Source: Nevskia sp. (GTDB lineage: Bacteria; Pseudomonadota; Gammaproteobacteria; Nevskiales; Nevskiaceae). From it: a DNA stretch of 64,000 nt. The translations under genes were made by a program, and so were the position numbers. Numbering within the stretch: position 1 is the stretch's first letter; every line of letters begins with the position of its first letter. A model generated the notes under the pieces. It was given only the letters and a program-made list of their open reading frames with translations, had not been told where the DNA came from and ran no database searches. The stretch covers positions 372,001-436,000 of the forward strand of contig JAKFUK010000003.1 in the NCBI GenBank assembly GCA_021732745.1, written 5' to 3'. This document shows positions 19,405 to 32,760 of the stretch, one piece after another.

Positions 19405-20421
19405 TCAGACTTCTTCCGACAGCTGGACGATGGTGCGGCCCTGCGCCTTGCCGGCAATCATCTGCTCCGCGACTTCCGGTACCTGCTCCAGCGGAATCAC
19501 TTTCGGCGCGATCAAGGTGGTCAGGCCGCGCGGTTTCCAGTCGCTGGCCAGGCGATCCCAGATCGCCAGACGCCAGCTGCGCGGGCCTTCCACCGACCAG
19601 ATGCCGAGCAGGCTGACGCCGCGCAGGATGAACGGGATGACCGTGGTCGACAGCGTCGGCGCTTGCGCCAGGCCGATCGCGCCGATCGAGCCCCAGGGCT
19701 TCACGGTGCGGCACAGGTAGGCCAGCGTGTCGCCGCCGAGGTTGTCGACGGCACCGCCCCAGCGCGCCGCTTCGAGCGGCTTGGAACCCAGTTCCAGCGT
19801 GTTGCGGTCGATGATCTCGTCAGCACCCAGTTCGCGCAGGTAGTTTTCCGAGCCCGGCTTGCCGGTGATCGCGGCGACCTGGAAGCCGGCGCGCTTGAAC
19901 AAGCTGATGGCGATCGAACCGACGCCACCGGTCGGGCCGGTGACGGCAATCGGCCCCAACTCCGGCGTCTGGTGGTTTTCCAGCATGCGGCGCAGCGCCA
20001 GTGCTGCGGTGTAGCCGGCAGTGCCGAGCGCCATCGCTTCAAGCAGGCTCAGGCCGATCGGCAGCGGCACCACGGCATCGGCCGGCACCCGGGCGTATTC
20101 GGCAAAGCCGCCGTCGAACTGTTCGCCGACATTGCAGCCGGTGACCAGCACCCGGTTGCCCGGCTTGTAGTCCGGCACTTCGCTGGACACCACGACGCCG
20201 GCCAGGTCGATGCCGGCCACTTTCGGGTAGCCGCGCATGATTTTTCCCTTGCCGCTCACGGCCAGGGCGTCCTTGTAATTGATCGACGAGTAGACGACCC
20301 GGATCACCACTTCACCGGCGGTCAGGTCCGACAGGCTGATCGCTTCGATGCGCGCTTCGGTCTTTTTCTCGACCTGATGAATGCGCAGGGCCTTGAACGT
20401 AGTGGGTACGGAAGTGGGCAT
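19405..20421 (-). CDS. acuI: YhdH/AcuI-type acryloyl-CoA reductase (MDR-family quinone oxidoreductase)
   Basis: 338 residues. It is an MDR oxidoreductase without the catalytic zinc ligands: GroES-like N-terminal half (YSSINYKDALAVSGKGKIMRGYPKVAGIDLAGVV) and a Rossmann NADPH site (AVTGPTGGVGSIAISLFKRAGFQV). NYKDALA and the IWSVEGPRSWR-like C-terminal region mark the YhdH/AcuI subgroup, which reduces acryloyl-CoA to propionyl-CoA with NADPH and so detoxifies acryloyl-CoA. The start at ATG 20421 faces pdxH across a 50-base gap containing an inverted repeat. Confidence 0.88.
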   Translation of the reverse strand: MPTSVPTTFKALRIHQVEKKTEARIEAISLSDLTAGEVVIRVVYSSINYKDALAVSGKGKIMRGYPKVAGIDLAGVVVSSEVPDYKPGNRVLVTGCNVGEQFDGGFAEYARVPADAVVPLPIGLSLLEAMALGTAGYTAALALRRMLENHQTPELGPIAVTGPTGGVGSIAISLFKRAGFQVAAITGKPGSENYLRELGADEIIDRNTLELGSKPLEAARWGGAVDNLGGDTLAYLCRTVKPWGSIGAIGLAQAPTLSTTVIPFILRGVSLLGIWSVEGPRSWRLAIWDRLASDWKPRGLTTLIAPKVIPLEQVPEVAEQMIAGKAQGRTIVQLSEEV

Positions 20422-20431
20422 CGGAGTTTCC

Positions 20432-20461
20432 GGCAGAATGAAAGTCGGTCCTTATTCTGCC
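20432..20461. promoter_or_regulatory. Inverted repeat in the acuI-pdxH divergent promoter
   Basis: GGCAGAAT (20432-20439) and ATTCTGCC (20454-20461) are perfect 8-base arms 14 bases apart in the 50-base gap between divergent genes. Each arm contains a -10-like hexamer for one direction (TATTCT for pdxH, CATTCT for acuI). This fits back-to-back promoters or an operator covering both. Confidence 0.4.
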
Positions 20462-20471
20462 CCATGCGTCC

Positions 20472-21098
20472 ATGCCGCAATACACGAGCAATCCCCCGCT
20501 GCTCGAAGCCGATGTCGATCAAGACCCGATCACTCAGTTCCGGAACTGGCTGGATGATGCAATCAAGATCGGCATGATCGAGCCGATCGCCATGACCCTG
20601 GCCACCGTCGATGCCGATGGCCGCCCCTCCGCCCGCGTGGTGCTGCTGAAGGGGCTCGACCGCCAAGGCTTCGCGTTCTACACCAACTACCAGTCGCGAA
20701 AGGCGCAGGCGCTGGCCGCGCATCCGTACGCCGCGGCGACTTTCTGGTGGGATCGGCTGGAGCGTAGCGTGCGCATCGAAGGCACGGTGGAAAAGCTGAC
20801 GGCGGCGGAATCCGAAGCCTATTTCCTCAGCCGGCCGCAGGGCTCGCAGGTCGGCGCGATCACATCGAGACAGAGCCAGGTGATCGCCAGCCGTGCCGAG
20901 CTTGATGCCCGTCTCGCCGAAAATCTCGCCCGCTACGCGACCGATCCGGTGCCCTTCGATGCCGCGCAGTGGGGCGGCTATCGCATTCGCCCGGACCGCA
21001 TCGAGTTCTGGCAAGGCCGCGACAACCGCAGCCATGACCGCCTGCGCTATCGCCGCGCGGCCGATGGCGGCTGGACGATCGAGCGCCTGGAACCATGA
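20472..21098 (+). CDS. pdxH: Pyridoxamine/pyridoxine 5'-phosphate oxidase
   Basis: 208 residues, the usual length. FMN-binding and substrate motifs are ARVVLLKGLDRQGFAFYTNYQSRKA, FWWDRLERSVRIEG and the C-terminal signature RIRPDRIEFWQGRDNRSHDR. It oxidises pyridoxamine or pyridoxine 5'-phosphate to pyridoxal 5'-phosphate with FMN and O2. The stop overlaps the start of the DUF985 cupin gene by four bases (ATGA), so the two are translationally coupled. Confidence 0.95.
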   Translation: MPQYTSNPPLLEADVDQDPITQFRNWLDDAIKIGMIEPIAMTLATVDADGRPSARVVLLKGLDRQGFAFYTNYQSRKAQALAAHPYAAATFWWDRLERSVRIEGTVEKLTAAESEAYFLSRPQGSQVGAITSRQSQVIASRAELDARLAENLARYATDPVPFDAAQWGGYRIRPDRIEFWQGRDNRSHDRLRYRRAADGGWTIERLEP

Positions 21099-21577
21099 GC
21101 GAAGCCGAGCAGCTGATCGCCCGTCTGGCGCTGGAAAAACATCCGGAAGGCGGCTGGTTCAAGCGCATCCACACTTCGGAACATGCGATCGAGACGGCCA
21201 GCGGCACCCGCGCCCGCGTCACCTCGATCCACTACCTGCTGACCGTCGACGAACCGCTCGGCCGCCTGCACCGCAACCGCTCCGACATCCTGCATTACCT
21301 GCAAGGTGGCGGACCGGTGGAATACCTGCTGCTCGACGAAGCCGGCGACCTGCGCCGCGTGGTGCTCGGCCACGCGCCGGACCAGCAACTGTTCCTGTTC
21401 GTGCCGGGTGGAGTCTGGAAGGCCTCGCGGCTGATCGGTGAAGCCGGCCACGCGCTGGTCTCGGAAGCGGTGGTGCCGGGTTTTGATTTCGCCGATCACG
21501 CATTTGCCGATGCTGCGCTGGCGGAACGGTTTCCGCAGCATCGCGAGCTGCTGAAACCGTTCCTGCGCCAGACCTGA
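21095..21577 (+). CDS. DUF985 cupin-fold protein
   Basis: 160 residues: HPEGGWFKRIHTSE at the start, then TSIHYLLTVDEPLGRLHRNRSDILHYLQGG, LLDEAGDLRRVVLG, LFVPGGVWKASRL and SEAVVPGFDFADH. This is the DUF985 cupin family (YML079w-like). The structures of relatives are double-stranded beta-helices with an internal pocket; no catalytic role is established. Coupled to pdxH by a 4-base overlap, although co-occurrence with vitamin B6 metabolism is not known to me. Confidence 0.85.
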   Translation: MSEAEQLIARLALEKHPEGGWFKRIHTSEHAIETASGTRARVTSIHYLLTVDEPLGRLHRNRSDILHYLQGGGPVEYLLLDEAGDLRRVVLGHAPDQQLFLFVPGGVWKASRLIGEAGHALVSEAVVPGFDFADHAFADAALAERFPQHRELLKPFLRQT

Positions 21578-21583
21578 GGCGGC

Positions 21584-23041
21584 TTAGTCGCCGGTGGTCG
21601 CTGCGACCGGATAATCGACGACGAAGACGCCGCCCTGGGCGTCGACTCTGGCGGCATCCAGGCTGTGCTGGCCGGCCGGCACGTCGTAGTAGAAGGTGGC
21701 CGGTGCCGAAGCCAGCGGCAGGGCCAGCGGTGGCGGCAGCAGTTCATCGACGATACCGGTGACCGTGCTGCTGCCCAGGTTGTGCCAGCGCACGAACAGC
21801 AGGTTGGTCTTGCCGGCGCGCACTTCGGCGGCGCGGTAACCAGCCGTGACGCCCAAACGATGGCGCGGCAGGCTCAGCAAGCCGCCGAGCAAGCCTTGCG
21901 GCGGCACCGGCGCGTGCAGGCGCAGGTCGATTCCACCCAGACCGAGCAAGGCCAGGGTCGGATTGAGGATGTCGCCGACGACATTGCCGATCAGGCTGGC
22001 ATCGCTGGTGGTCTGCACGCCGAAGAAGTTCACCGGCGGCGCTTGGGTCGCGATATCGGCCAGCCCGGTGCCGGGTACCAATGTTTCGAAGCCGGGGATG
22101 CCGGTGAACGGACTGCTGGCCAGCGGATCGCGCGGAAGCTGGCTGTGCAGGGTTCCGAGCGTGTCGTAGGCGGCGAGCGCCGGGTCGCTGGCGGTCAGCC
22201 GGGTGGCGAACTGGCCGGCGTTGATCGGGTAAGCGAAGCGGTAGCTCGGATGGGTCGCCAGCACCTTGTCGTTGCTGCTCAAGCTGCTGCTGTCGCTGGC
22301 TTCCAGGCAGCGCCGGCCGGTGATCGGCAGGCTGATGCGCAGACAGGTGCGGGTGACCGCCAGCGTGCTCGACACCGGCGTCTGCGACACCAGCGTGTCC
22401 GACAGCAGGGCCTGATCGACCGCGCTGACCAGCAGGGCATCGACATCCAGCGTGGTGCTGACCGTGAAACGCTGGCCGACGGTGACATTGGTGGTCACGT
22501 TGACCACGAACGGCGCGCCGGTGGTGACGCTGCTGGTGGCGGCCACGCGGTACTGGCCGATCTGCCGCAGGTTATGCGGGCCGATGAGGCTTTCCAGTTC
22601 CGGCACCAGAGCCGCGCCGACCAGCCAGCCCACGGTATTGACCTGGCCGAGCACGTCGTACACCTGCTGCAAGGTGGTGCCGGCCGCGAACGGGGTGATG
22701 CCGAGGCCGCTGGCATCGGGTGCGGCGCGGCCACGGATGCCGAGCGCCAGCAGCGCGCGGCTGGCGTCGCCGCTGAACTGGCTGCGGGCACTGGCGGCGC
22801 TGCCGTTGTCGGGGTTCAGGGTGTCGCGCAGGAACTTCGCCAGTTCCAGCGCCAGCGCGGGCGGCAGGCGCTCGCCGGCCGCCTGTGCCGACAGCACGGC
22901 CGCCGCTTCATGGGGCAGCAGGGCCGAAGCACCTTCAATGGCCGGTGCCGCTGCGGCATGGGCGGCCGCGCTGCCCAGCAGGGCAGCGGCGGCAATGACG
23001 CTGCGGCGGAAACGAGTGACAGACAGTCTCGACAGTTGCAT
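21584..23041 (-). CDS. Exported protein of unknown function
   Basis: 485 residues from ATG 23041. A long twin-basic-containing leader (MQLSRLSVTRFRRSVIAAAALLGSAAAHAAAAP) indicates export. The mature part is Ala/Leu/Thr-rich with few charges and predicted beta content (FVVNVTTNVTVGQRFTVSTTLDVDALL), one pair of Cys (RTCLRISLPITGRRCLEA) and a C-terminal domain reading KTNLLFVRWHNLGSSTVTGIVDELLPPPL to FVVDYPVAA. No autotransporter, lipobox or sorting signal was seen. I do not recognise the family. A cell-surface or periplasmic structural role is possible. Confidence 0.7.
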   Translation of the reverse strand: MQLSRLSVTRFRRSVIAAAALLGSAAAHAAAAPAIEGASALLPHEAAAVLSAQAAGERLPPALALELAKFLRDTLNPDNGSAASARSQFSGDASRALLALGIRGRAAPDASGLGITPFAAGTTLQQVYDVLGQVNTVGWLVGAALVPELESLIGPHNLRQIGQYRVAATSSVTTGAPFVVNVTTNVTVGQRFTVSTTLDVDALLVSAVDQALLSDTLVSQTPVSSTLAVTRTCLRISLPITGRRCLEASDSSSLSSNDKVLATHPSYRFAYPINAGQFATRLTASDPALAAYDTLGTLHSQLPRDPLASSPFTGIPGFETLVPGTGLADIATQAPPVNFFGVQTTSDASLIGNVVGDILNPTLALLGLGGIDLRLHAPVPPQGLLGGLLSLPRHRLGVTAGYRAAEVRAGKTNLLFVRWHNLGSSTVTGIVDELLPPPLALPLASAPATFYYDVPAGQHSLDAARVDAQGGVFVVDYPVAATTGD

Positions 23042-23183
23042 CGGGGATCCTCCCTAGTCGGCCGAAGCCGGAGTGTTTTCGTGATTCGCAAGTGGGCAAT
23101 TCATCCCATGCGAAACTCGGCTCACTCTAGGGGGAGGTCGTCGGTGACGGTTTTCCGTCGGACGGGTCGGCGCGACCGTTCGA

Positions 23184-23828
23184 TCAATCCGGGGGGAAAC
23201 GGTCCTCCAGGGCCGACAAACGGCTTTCCAGTTCGGCAATCCGGGCTTCGAGCACGGAAATCCGGTCGCCACCGGGGCTTGAAGCACGCGGTGGCGGATT
23301 TCCGGCGCTGTTTTCGAACGCGGCCAGATCCGGCGTGCCGCTCAGCAGGTGCAGCCAGCGCGATGCCGCTTGCCCCGGCAAGCGCGGCAGTTGTGCGACG
23401 AACGGCTGGGCGCGGTCGGCGAGATCGTTCAAGGCGGCCTGGATGCCATCGGCATCGGCCGGGCCGTTCAGCACCGCGCTGTTGGCGCGCAGTTCGGCCG
23501 GCGTTTGCGGGCCGCGCAACATCAGCGTCGCCAGCACCGCCATGGTGCCCGGCTTGAGCAGCAATTGATGCTGAAAGCGGTGCCGCCATTTCGGCACCCG
23601 ACCGGCATTGTCGTCGCGGGTCGCGAGCTTGCCGGCGTCGAGCTGGTTGAGTGCCGCGCCAGCATCGCCCTCGGTCAGATTCATCACCGGATGGCGCGAA
23701 TTCTTCTGGTTCGCGGCCATCATCACGGCGTTGACTGTCATCGGGTAGTACTGCGGCGTGGTGATCGACTTCTCGACCAATACCGCCAGCACGCGGGCTT
23801 CATTCGGGGACAGCAAGATCGTGGTCAT
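23184..23828 (-). CDS. YceH family (DUF480) winged-helix protein
   Basis: 214 residues. The N-terminus LSPNEARVLAVLVEKSITTPQYYPMTVNAVMMAANQKNSR is the diagnostic YceH/DUF480 sequence. Two winged-helix repeats follow (LLLKPGTMAVLATLMLRGPQTPAEL...). A C-terminal heptad region (ISVLEARIAELESRLSALEDRF) predicts a coiled coil. The family is widespread in proteobacteria and its function is not established. Confidence 0.9.
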   Translation of the reverse strand: MTTILLSPNEARVLAVLVEKSITTPQYYPMTVNAVMMAANQKNSRHPVMNLTEGDAGAALNQLDAGKLATRDDNAGRVPKWRHRFQHQLLLKPGTMAVLATLMLRGPQTPAELRANSAVLNGPADADGIQAALNDLADRAQPFVAQLPRLPGQAASRWLHLLSGTPDLAAFENSAGNPPPRASSPGGDRISVLEARIAELESRLSALEDRFPPD

Positions 23829-23930
23829 GCGCGATTATCGCGCCGACGCCGGCCGCGATGGGAAGCGCCGCTCAAGCCTGCCGTGGGCCTGCCGATACTG
23901 CTGCGACACCCTTGCGGAGATCGACCGGGC

Positions 23931-24998
23931 ATGCGGATCGAGCTGACAGCCGCGCGGCCTTCGCTGCCGGCCCTGCCGAACCTGCCGGCAGCGGCCGTGC
24001 GGCTTGATCGCGCCAGCCTGCTGCAGATCGCGACGACCCTCGCCGCCGGCACGCCGTGGACAGCGATCGACGCTCTGGTCGGCGATCGGGACTTGCCCGC
24101 GAGCGGGGCCAGCCCGGCACCGGTTCAACCGCCTGCCGCCGCCGCGCCGCCGCTGGTTCAGATATTCGCGCGGCCGTCGGCAACGCCAGCCATGAGCGCC
24201 GTGCCGGCCCTGATTCCGGAAGCGCTGGCGGCTGCGGTCAGCCGCGACCGGCTGAGCTTGTCGGCGGCAGCCGCCGTCTTGCGCAGCGAGCCGGCCGAGT
24301 CGAAAAACCGGCCTGCGGTGGTATTCGCGCTGAACCTGTTGTCGGCCCTGACCGGCGAGCCGCGCAGCCGCGTGCAACTGACCGCATTCGGCGCGCCGCA
24401 GGCGCTTGATCCCCATGCCTTGGCCGCCGCCACGAGCCGGGGCACGAACGACGGGCTGCAACTGCTGCTGCGCGGCCATCTGCTGGGCAGCGATGCCCAG
24501 CGCATCGCCCTGACCCTGGGCATGCGCGTCCAGCGGCAAGCGGCTGGTGGCGGACCCGAGGCAGCGGCGCTCGACAGCATCCACGCCGCGCTCGATCAAC
24601 TGGCCCGGACGGAAATCGAGCTGGACTATCCCGGTGCCGCCGCCAGCCTCGCCGGTCACAGCGCGCGCTTTCAGGCAGTGCTCGATCCGCTCGGTCTCTG
24701 GCCCATGCAGAGCTTCCTGCTGTCCGGTCTGCTGATCTTCGGTCACGCCGCTGACAGGGAAGATGACGACGAAATCGCCGACGAAGCCAGCGAGATCGAC
24801 CCCGATCGCGACGATCAGACCCAAGACCAGCAGCAAGCCCGCGAAGACACGAAAGCGGCAGCCCAGGCCGTCGACGAGCCGACGCCAGCGGCCGCCGACG
24901 GCGGCCTGCCGATCATCTCGGCCCAGCACTGGCTGGCGCTGGAACTACGCCACTGGCGCAGCCAATTGCGGAGCTGGATGGCGTTGCCGGCGGTTTGA
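23931..24998 (+). CDS. Ala/Pro-rich protein of unknown function
   Basis: 355 residues from ATG 23931, which follows AGATCGACCGGGC and has only a weak ribosome binding site. It is Ala- and Leu-rich with a disordered Pro/Ala stretch (SPAPVQPPAAAAPP), a helical middle, and a strongly acidic stretch (REDDDEIADEASEIDPDRDDQTQ). It ends in ISAQHWLALELRHWRSQLRSWM. The general look (low complexity, then a compact C-terminal region) recalls flagellar hook-length or scaffold-type proteins, but I found no motif that supports this. It converges on gltD with 14 bases between the stops. Confidence 0.6.
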   Translation: MRIELTAARPSLPALPNLPAAAVRLDRASLLQIATTLAAGTPWTAIDALVGDRDLPASGASPAPVQPPAAAAPPLVQIFARPSATPAMSAVPALIPEALAAAVSRDRLSLSAAAAVLRSEPAESKNRPAVVFALNLLSALTGEPRSRVQLTAFGAPQALDPHALAAATSRGTNDGLQLLLRGHLLGSDAQRIALTLGMRVQRQAAGGGPEAAALDSIHAALDQLARTEIELDYPGAAASLAGHSARFQAVLDPLGLWPMQSFLLSGLLIFGHAADREDDDEIADEASEIDPDRDDQTQDQQQAREDTKAAAQAVDEPTPAAADGGLPIISAQHWLALELRHWRSQLRSWMALPAV

Positions 24999-25012
24999 AA
25001 GCGCCCGCCGAC

Positions 25013-26476
<1,464 letters not shown>

Positions 26477-26513
26477 CTCTCTTGCCTCGATGAAATATTG
26501 CGAATGCGGTGGG

Positions 26514-27089
26514 TCAGTCGAACTTCAGACTCTTGAACAATGAGGCGATGCGCGCGCGCGCCGTGTCGTCAAGCGCGCCCTGGTAGTGATTCAGCGCGAT
26601 TTTCAGGATGCGGTCGTGATGGATCGCCACCAGCGAGCTTTCCTGCGTCACCTCTTCGCCGCCGTCGATGAGCGCCACGTACTGGAAGACATCGAGCCCG
26701 CCGACCATGGCCTTGCCGACCGTCGCGATCTGGATTTCGATGTCTTCGCCGACCTCGATCTCGTCCGGCAGGCTCGCTTCCACCATCAGCTCGGCGAACT
26801 GTGTCTGCGCTTCCGGCGTATCGAGACGCGCCAGAAACGCCCGATTGCCGCCTTTGGCCTCGGAGCCGGTCCGCTCGGGGCTGTAGTCGATCTGCACTTG
26901 CACCGGCACCGTGCAGGCCTTGCAGCGCAGCAGCATCGCGCCGTCGGCACCGGGTTGCAGGTCCCAGCCTTCGGCGTCGATGGTGTAGCGGCCCGGCCGC
27001 GTGTACAGCTCGGCGGCCGAGGCGACACTGCCCGCCGCCGTGGCGACGAGCAGTGCAGCGGCGAAACGGGCTTTCAGACGGTGGTTCAT
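26514..27089 (-). CDS. Periplasmic protein of unknown function between gltB and gltD
   Basis: 191 residues from ATG 27089 with a signal peptide ([20 protein letters not shown]). It contains a CxxC pair ([17 protein letters not shown]) and an acidic, beta-rich remainder, ending in [26 protein letters not shown]. The body resembles small exported proteins whose C-terminus reads like a PsbP/DUF1795-type tail, but I cannot assign the family. It lies 37 bases before gltD and 40 bases after gltB, so probably shares their transcript. Confidence 0.7.
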   Translation of the reverse strand: MNHRLKARFAAALLVATAAGSVASAAELYTRPGRYTIDAEGWDLQPGADGAMLLRCKACTVPVQVQIDYSPERTGSEAKGGNRAFLARLDTPEAQTQFAELMVEASLPDEIEVGEDIEIQIATVGKAMVGGLDVFQYVALIDGGEEVTQESSLVAIHHDRILKIALNHYQGALDDTARARIASLFKSLKFD

Positions 27090-27129
27090 GCGGCGACACT
27101 CCGGTGTTCGCTCAAGCCTGCCATTTTCC

Positions 27130-31857
<4,728 letters not shown>

Positions 31858-31936
31858 GGCTAAGCCTTCACAGGTTTGGCAGGGGGTGGGAGCGTACTGC
31901 GCCGCAACAACAATGCCAAGCCCAAACCCCCAAAAC

Positions 31937-32000
31937 AATTGGGGTCAGATACAGATTATTCGCGGTCTTTATCTGTCAGCATGATAATTGGGGACAGATT
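31937..32000. repeat. Paired RAYT-associated repeat downstream of the transposase gene
   Basis: AATTGGGGTCAGATACAGAT starts at 31937 and AATTGGGGACAGATT at 31986, both in the same orientation, in an AT-rich island (31930-32045) within GC-rich surroundings. 'AATTGGGG(T/A)CAGAT' sequences are commonly found at the end of REP-associated tyrosine transposase units in gammaproteobacteria. The rest of 31858-32045 holds the gltB upstream region, with no other gene that I can see. Confidence 0.65.
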
Positions 32001-32045
32001 AAAATTTCACGCAGTGATTTGATCTTGTTGAAATTTCCAGTCTGA

Positions 32046-32753
32046 TCAGCGATCAGGATCGCGAGGTTTGCGTGAAACCGGACGCCCGGCCTGGCCGCGT
32101 GTCATCCGACGGTCGGTCCGCGTTTCGAGTGCGTCGAGAAAGCTGCGATCGCCCAATACCCAGCCTTTGAGCGCCGATTCGGTCAGCGCCCGCTGCTGAT
32201 CAAGGGCGATGCCCTGCTGGACCAGATCGGCATAGGCGGCTTCGCGGGCGAACGGCGTGTTGCCCAAGCCCCAGGCCAGCGGATGCGGCGTCAGCAGCCG
32301 GTCCTGCACCAGTCCGATGTAGTGACGGTGGCTGGACCAGCGATGATCGGCCGGCCGCTGCACCATTCCGGCGCGCACCGGATTGAGGTCGATATAGGCC
32401 ATGCAGGCGAGCAGGTAGCGATCGGTCTGCACGAGGGTCGAGCGGTAGCGGCCTTCCCAGAGCGTGCCGCTGCGCGCATGGCGTTTGTTGAACAACTGCA
32501 CGTAACGCCGGCCAACGGCCTGCATCATCAGCGGAAGGCCGGTGTCGGTCGAAGGTGTGGCCAGCAGGTGGAAATGGTTGTCCATCAGCACCCAGGCGTG
32601 AACCGCGACCTTGTGGCTCGCCGCGTACGCGGTGAGCAACTCCAGCAGCGTTTCGCGATCGCGATCGTCGACGAACACCGGCTGCCGGTTGTTGCCACGC
32701 TGGATGACGTGGTGCGGGTAGCCGGGAATGGTGAGGCGCGGTTGGCGGGCCAT
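32046..32753 (-). CDS. REP-associated tyrosine transposase (RAYT, Y1_Tnp/IS200-like)
   Basis: 235 residues from ATG 32753. It starts MARQPRLTIPGYPHHVIQRGNNRQPVF and has the HUH nuclease motif DNHFHLLATP, the catalytic Tyr in MMQAVGRRYVQLFNKRH, and GTLWEGRYRSTLVQTDRYLLACMAYIDLNPVRAGMV. This is a full-length RAYT, a domesticated single-strand nuclease linked to spread of REP palindromes. It begins seven bases after the stop of the helicase gene and probably shares its transcript. The extension to the left of the catalytic core (DRRMTRGQAGRPVSRKPRDPDR) is basic. Confidence 0.92.
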   Translation of the reverse strand: MARQPRLTIPGYPHHVIQRGNNRQPVFVDDRDRETLLELLTAYAASHKVAVHAWVLMDNHFHLLATPSTDTGLPLMMQAVGRRYVQLFNKRHARSGTLWEGRYRSTLVQTDRYLLACMAYIDLNPVRAGMVQRPADHRWSSHRHYIGLVQDRLLTPHPLAWGLGNTPFAREAAYADLVQQGIALDQQRALTESALKGWVLGDRSFLDALETRTDRRMTRGQAGRPVSRKPRDPDR

Positions 32754-32760
32754 GGCAGCG

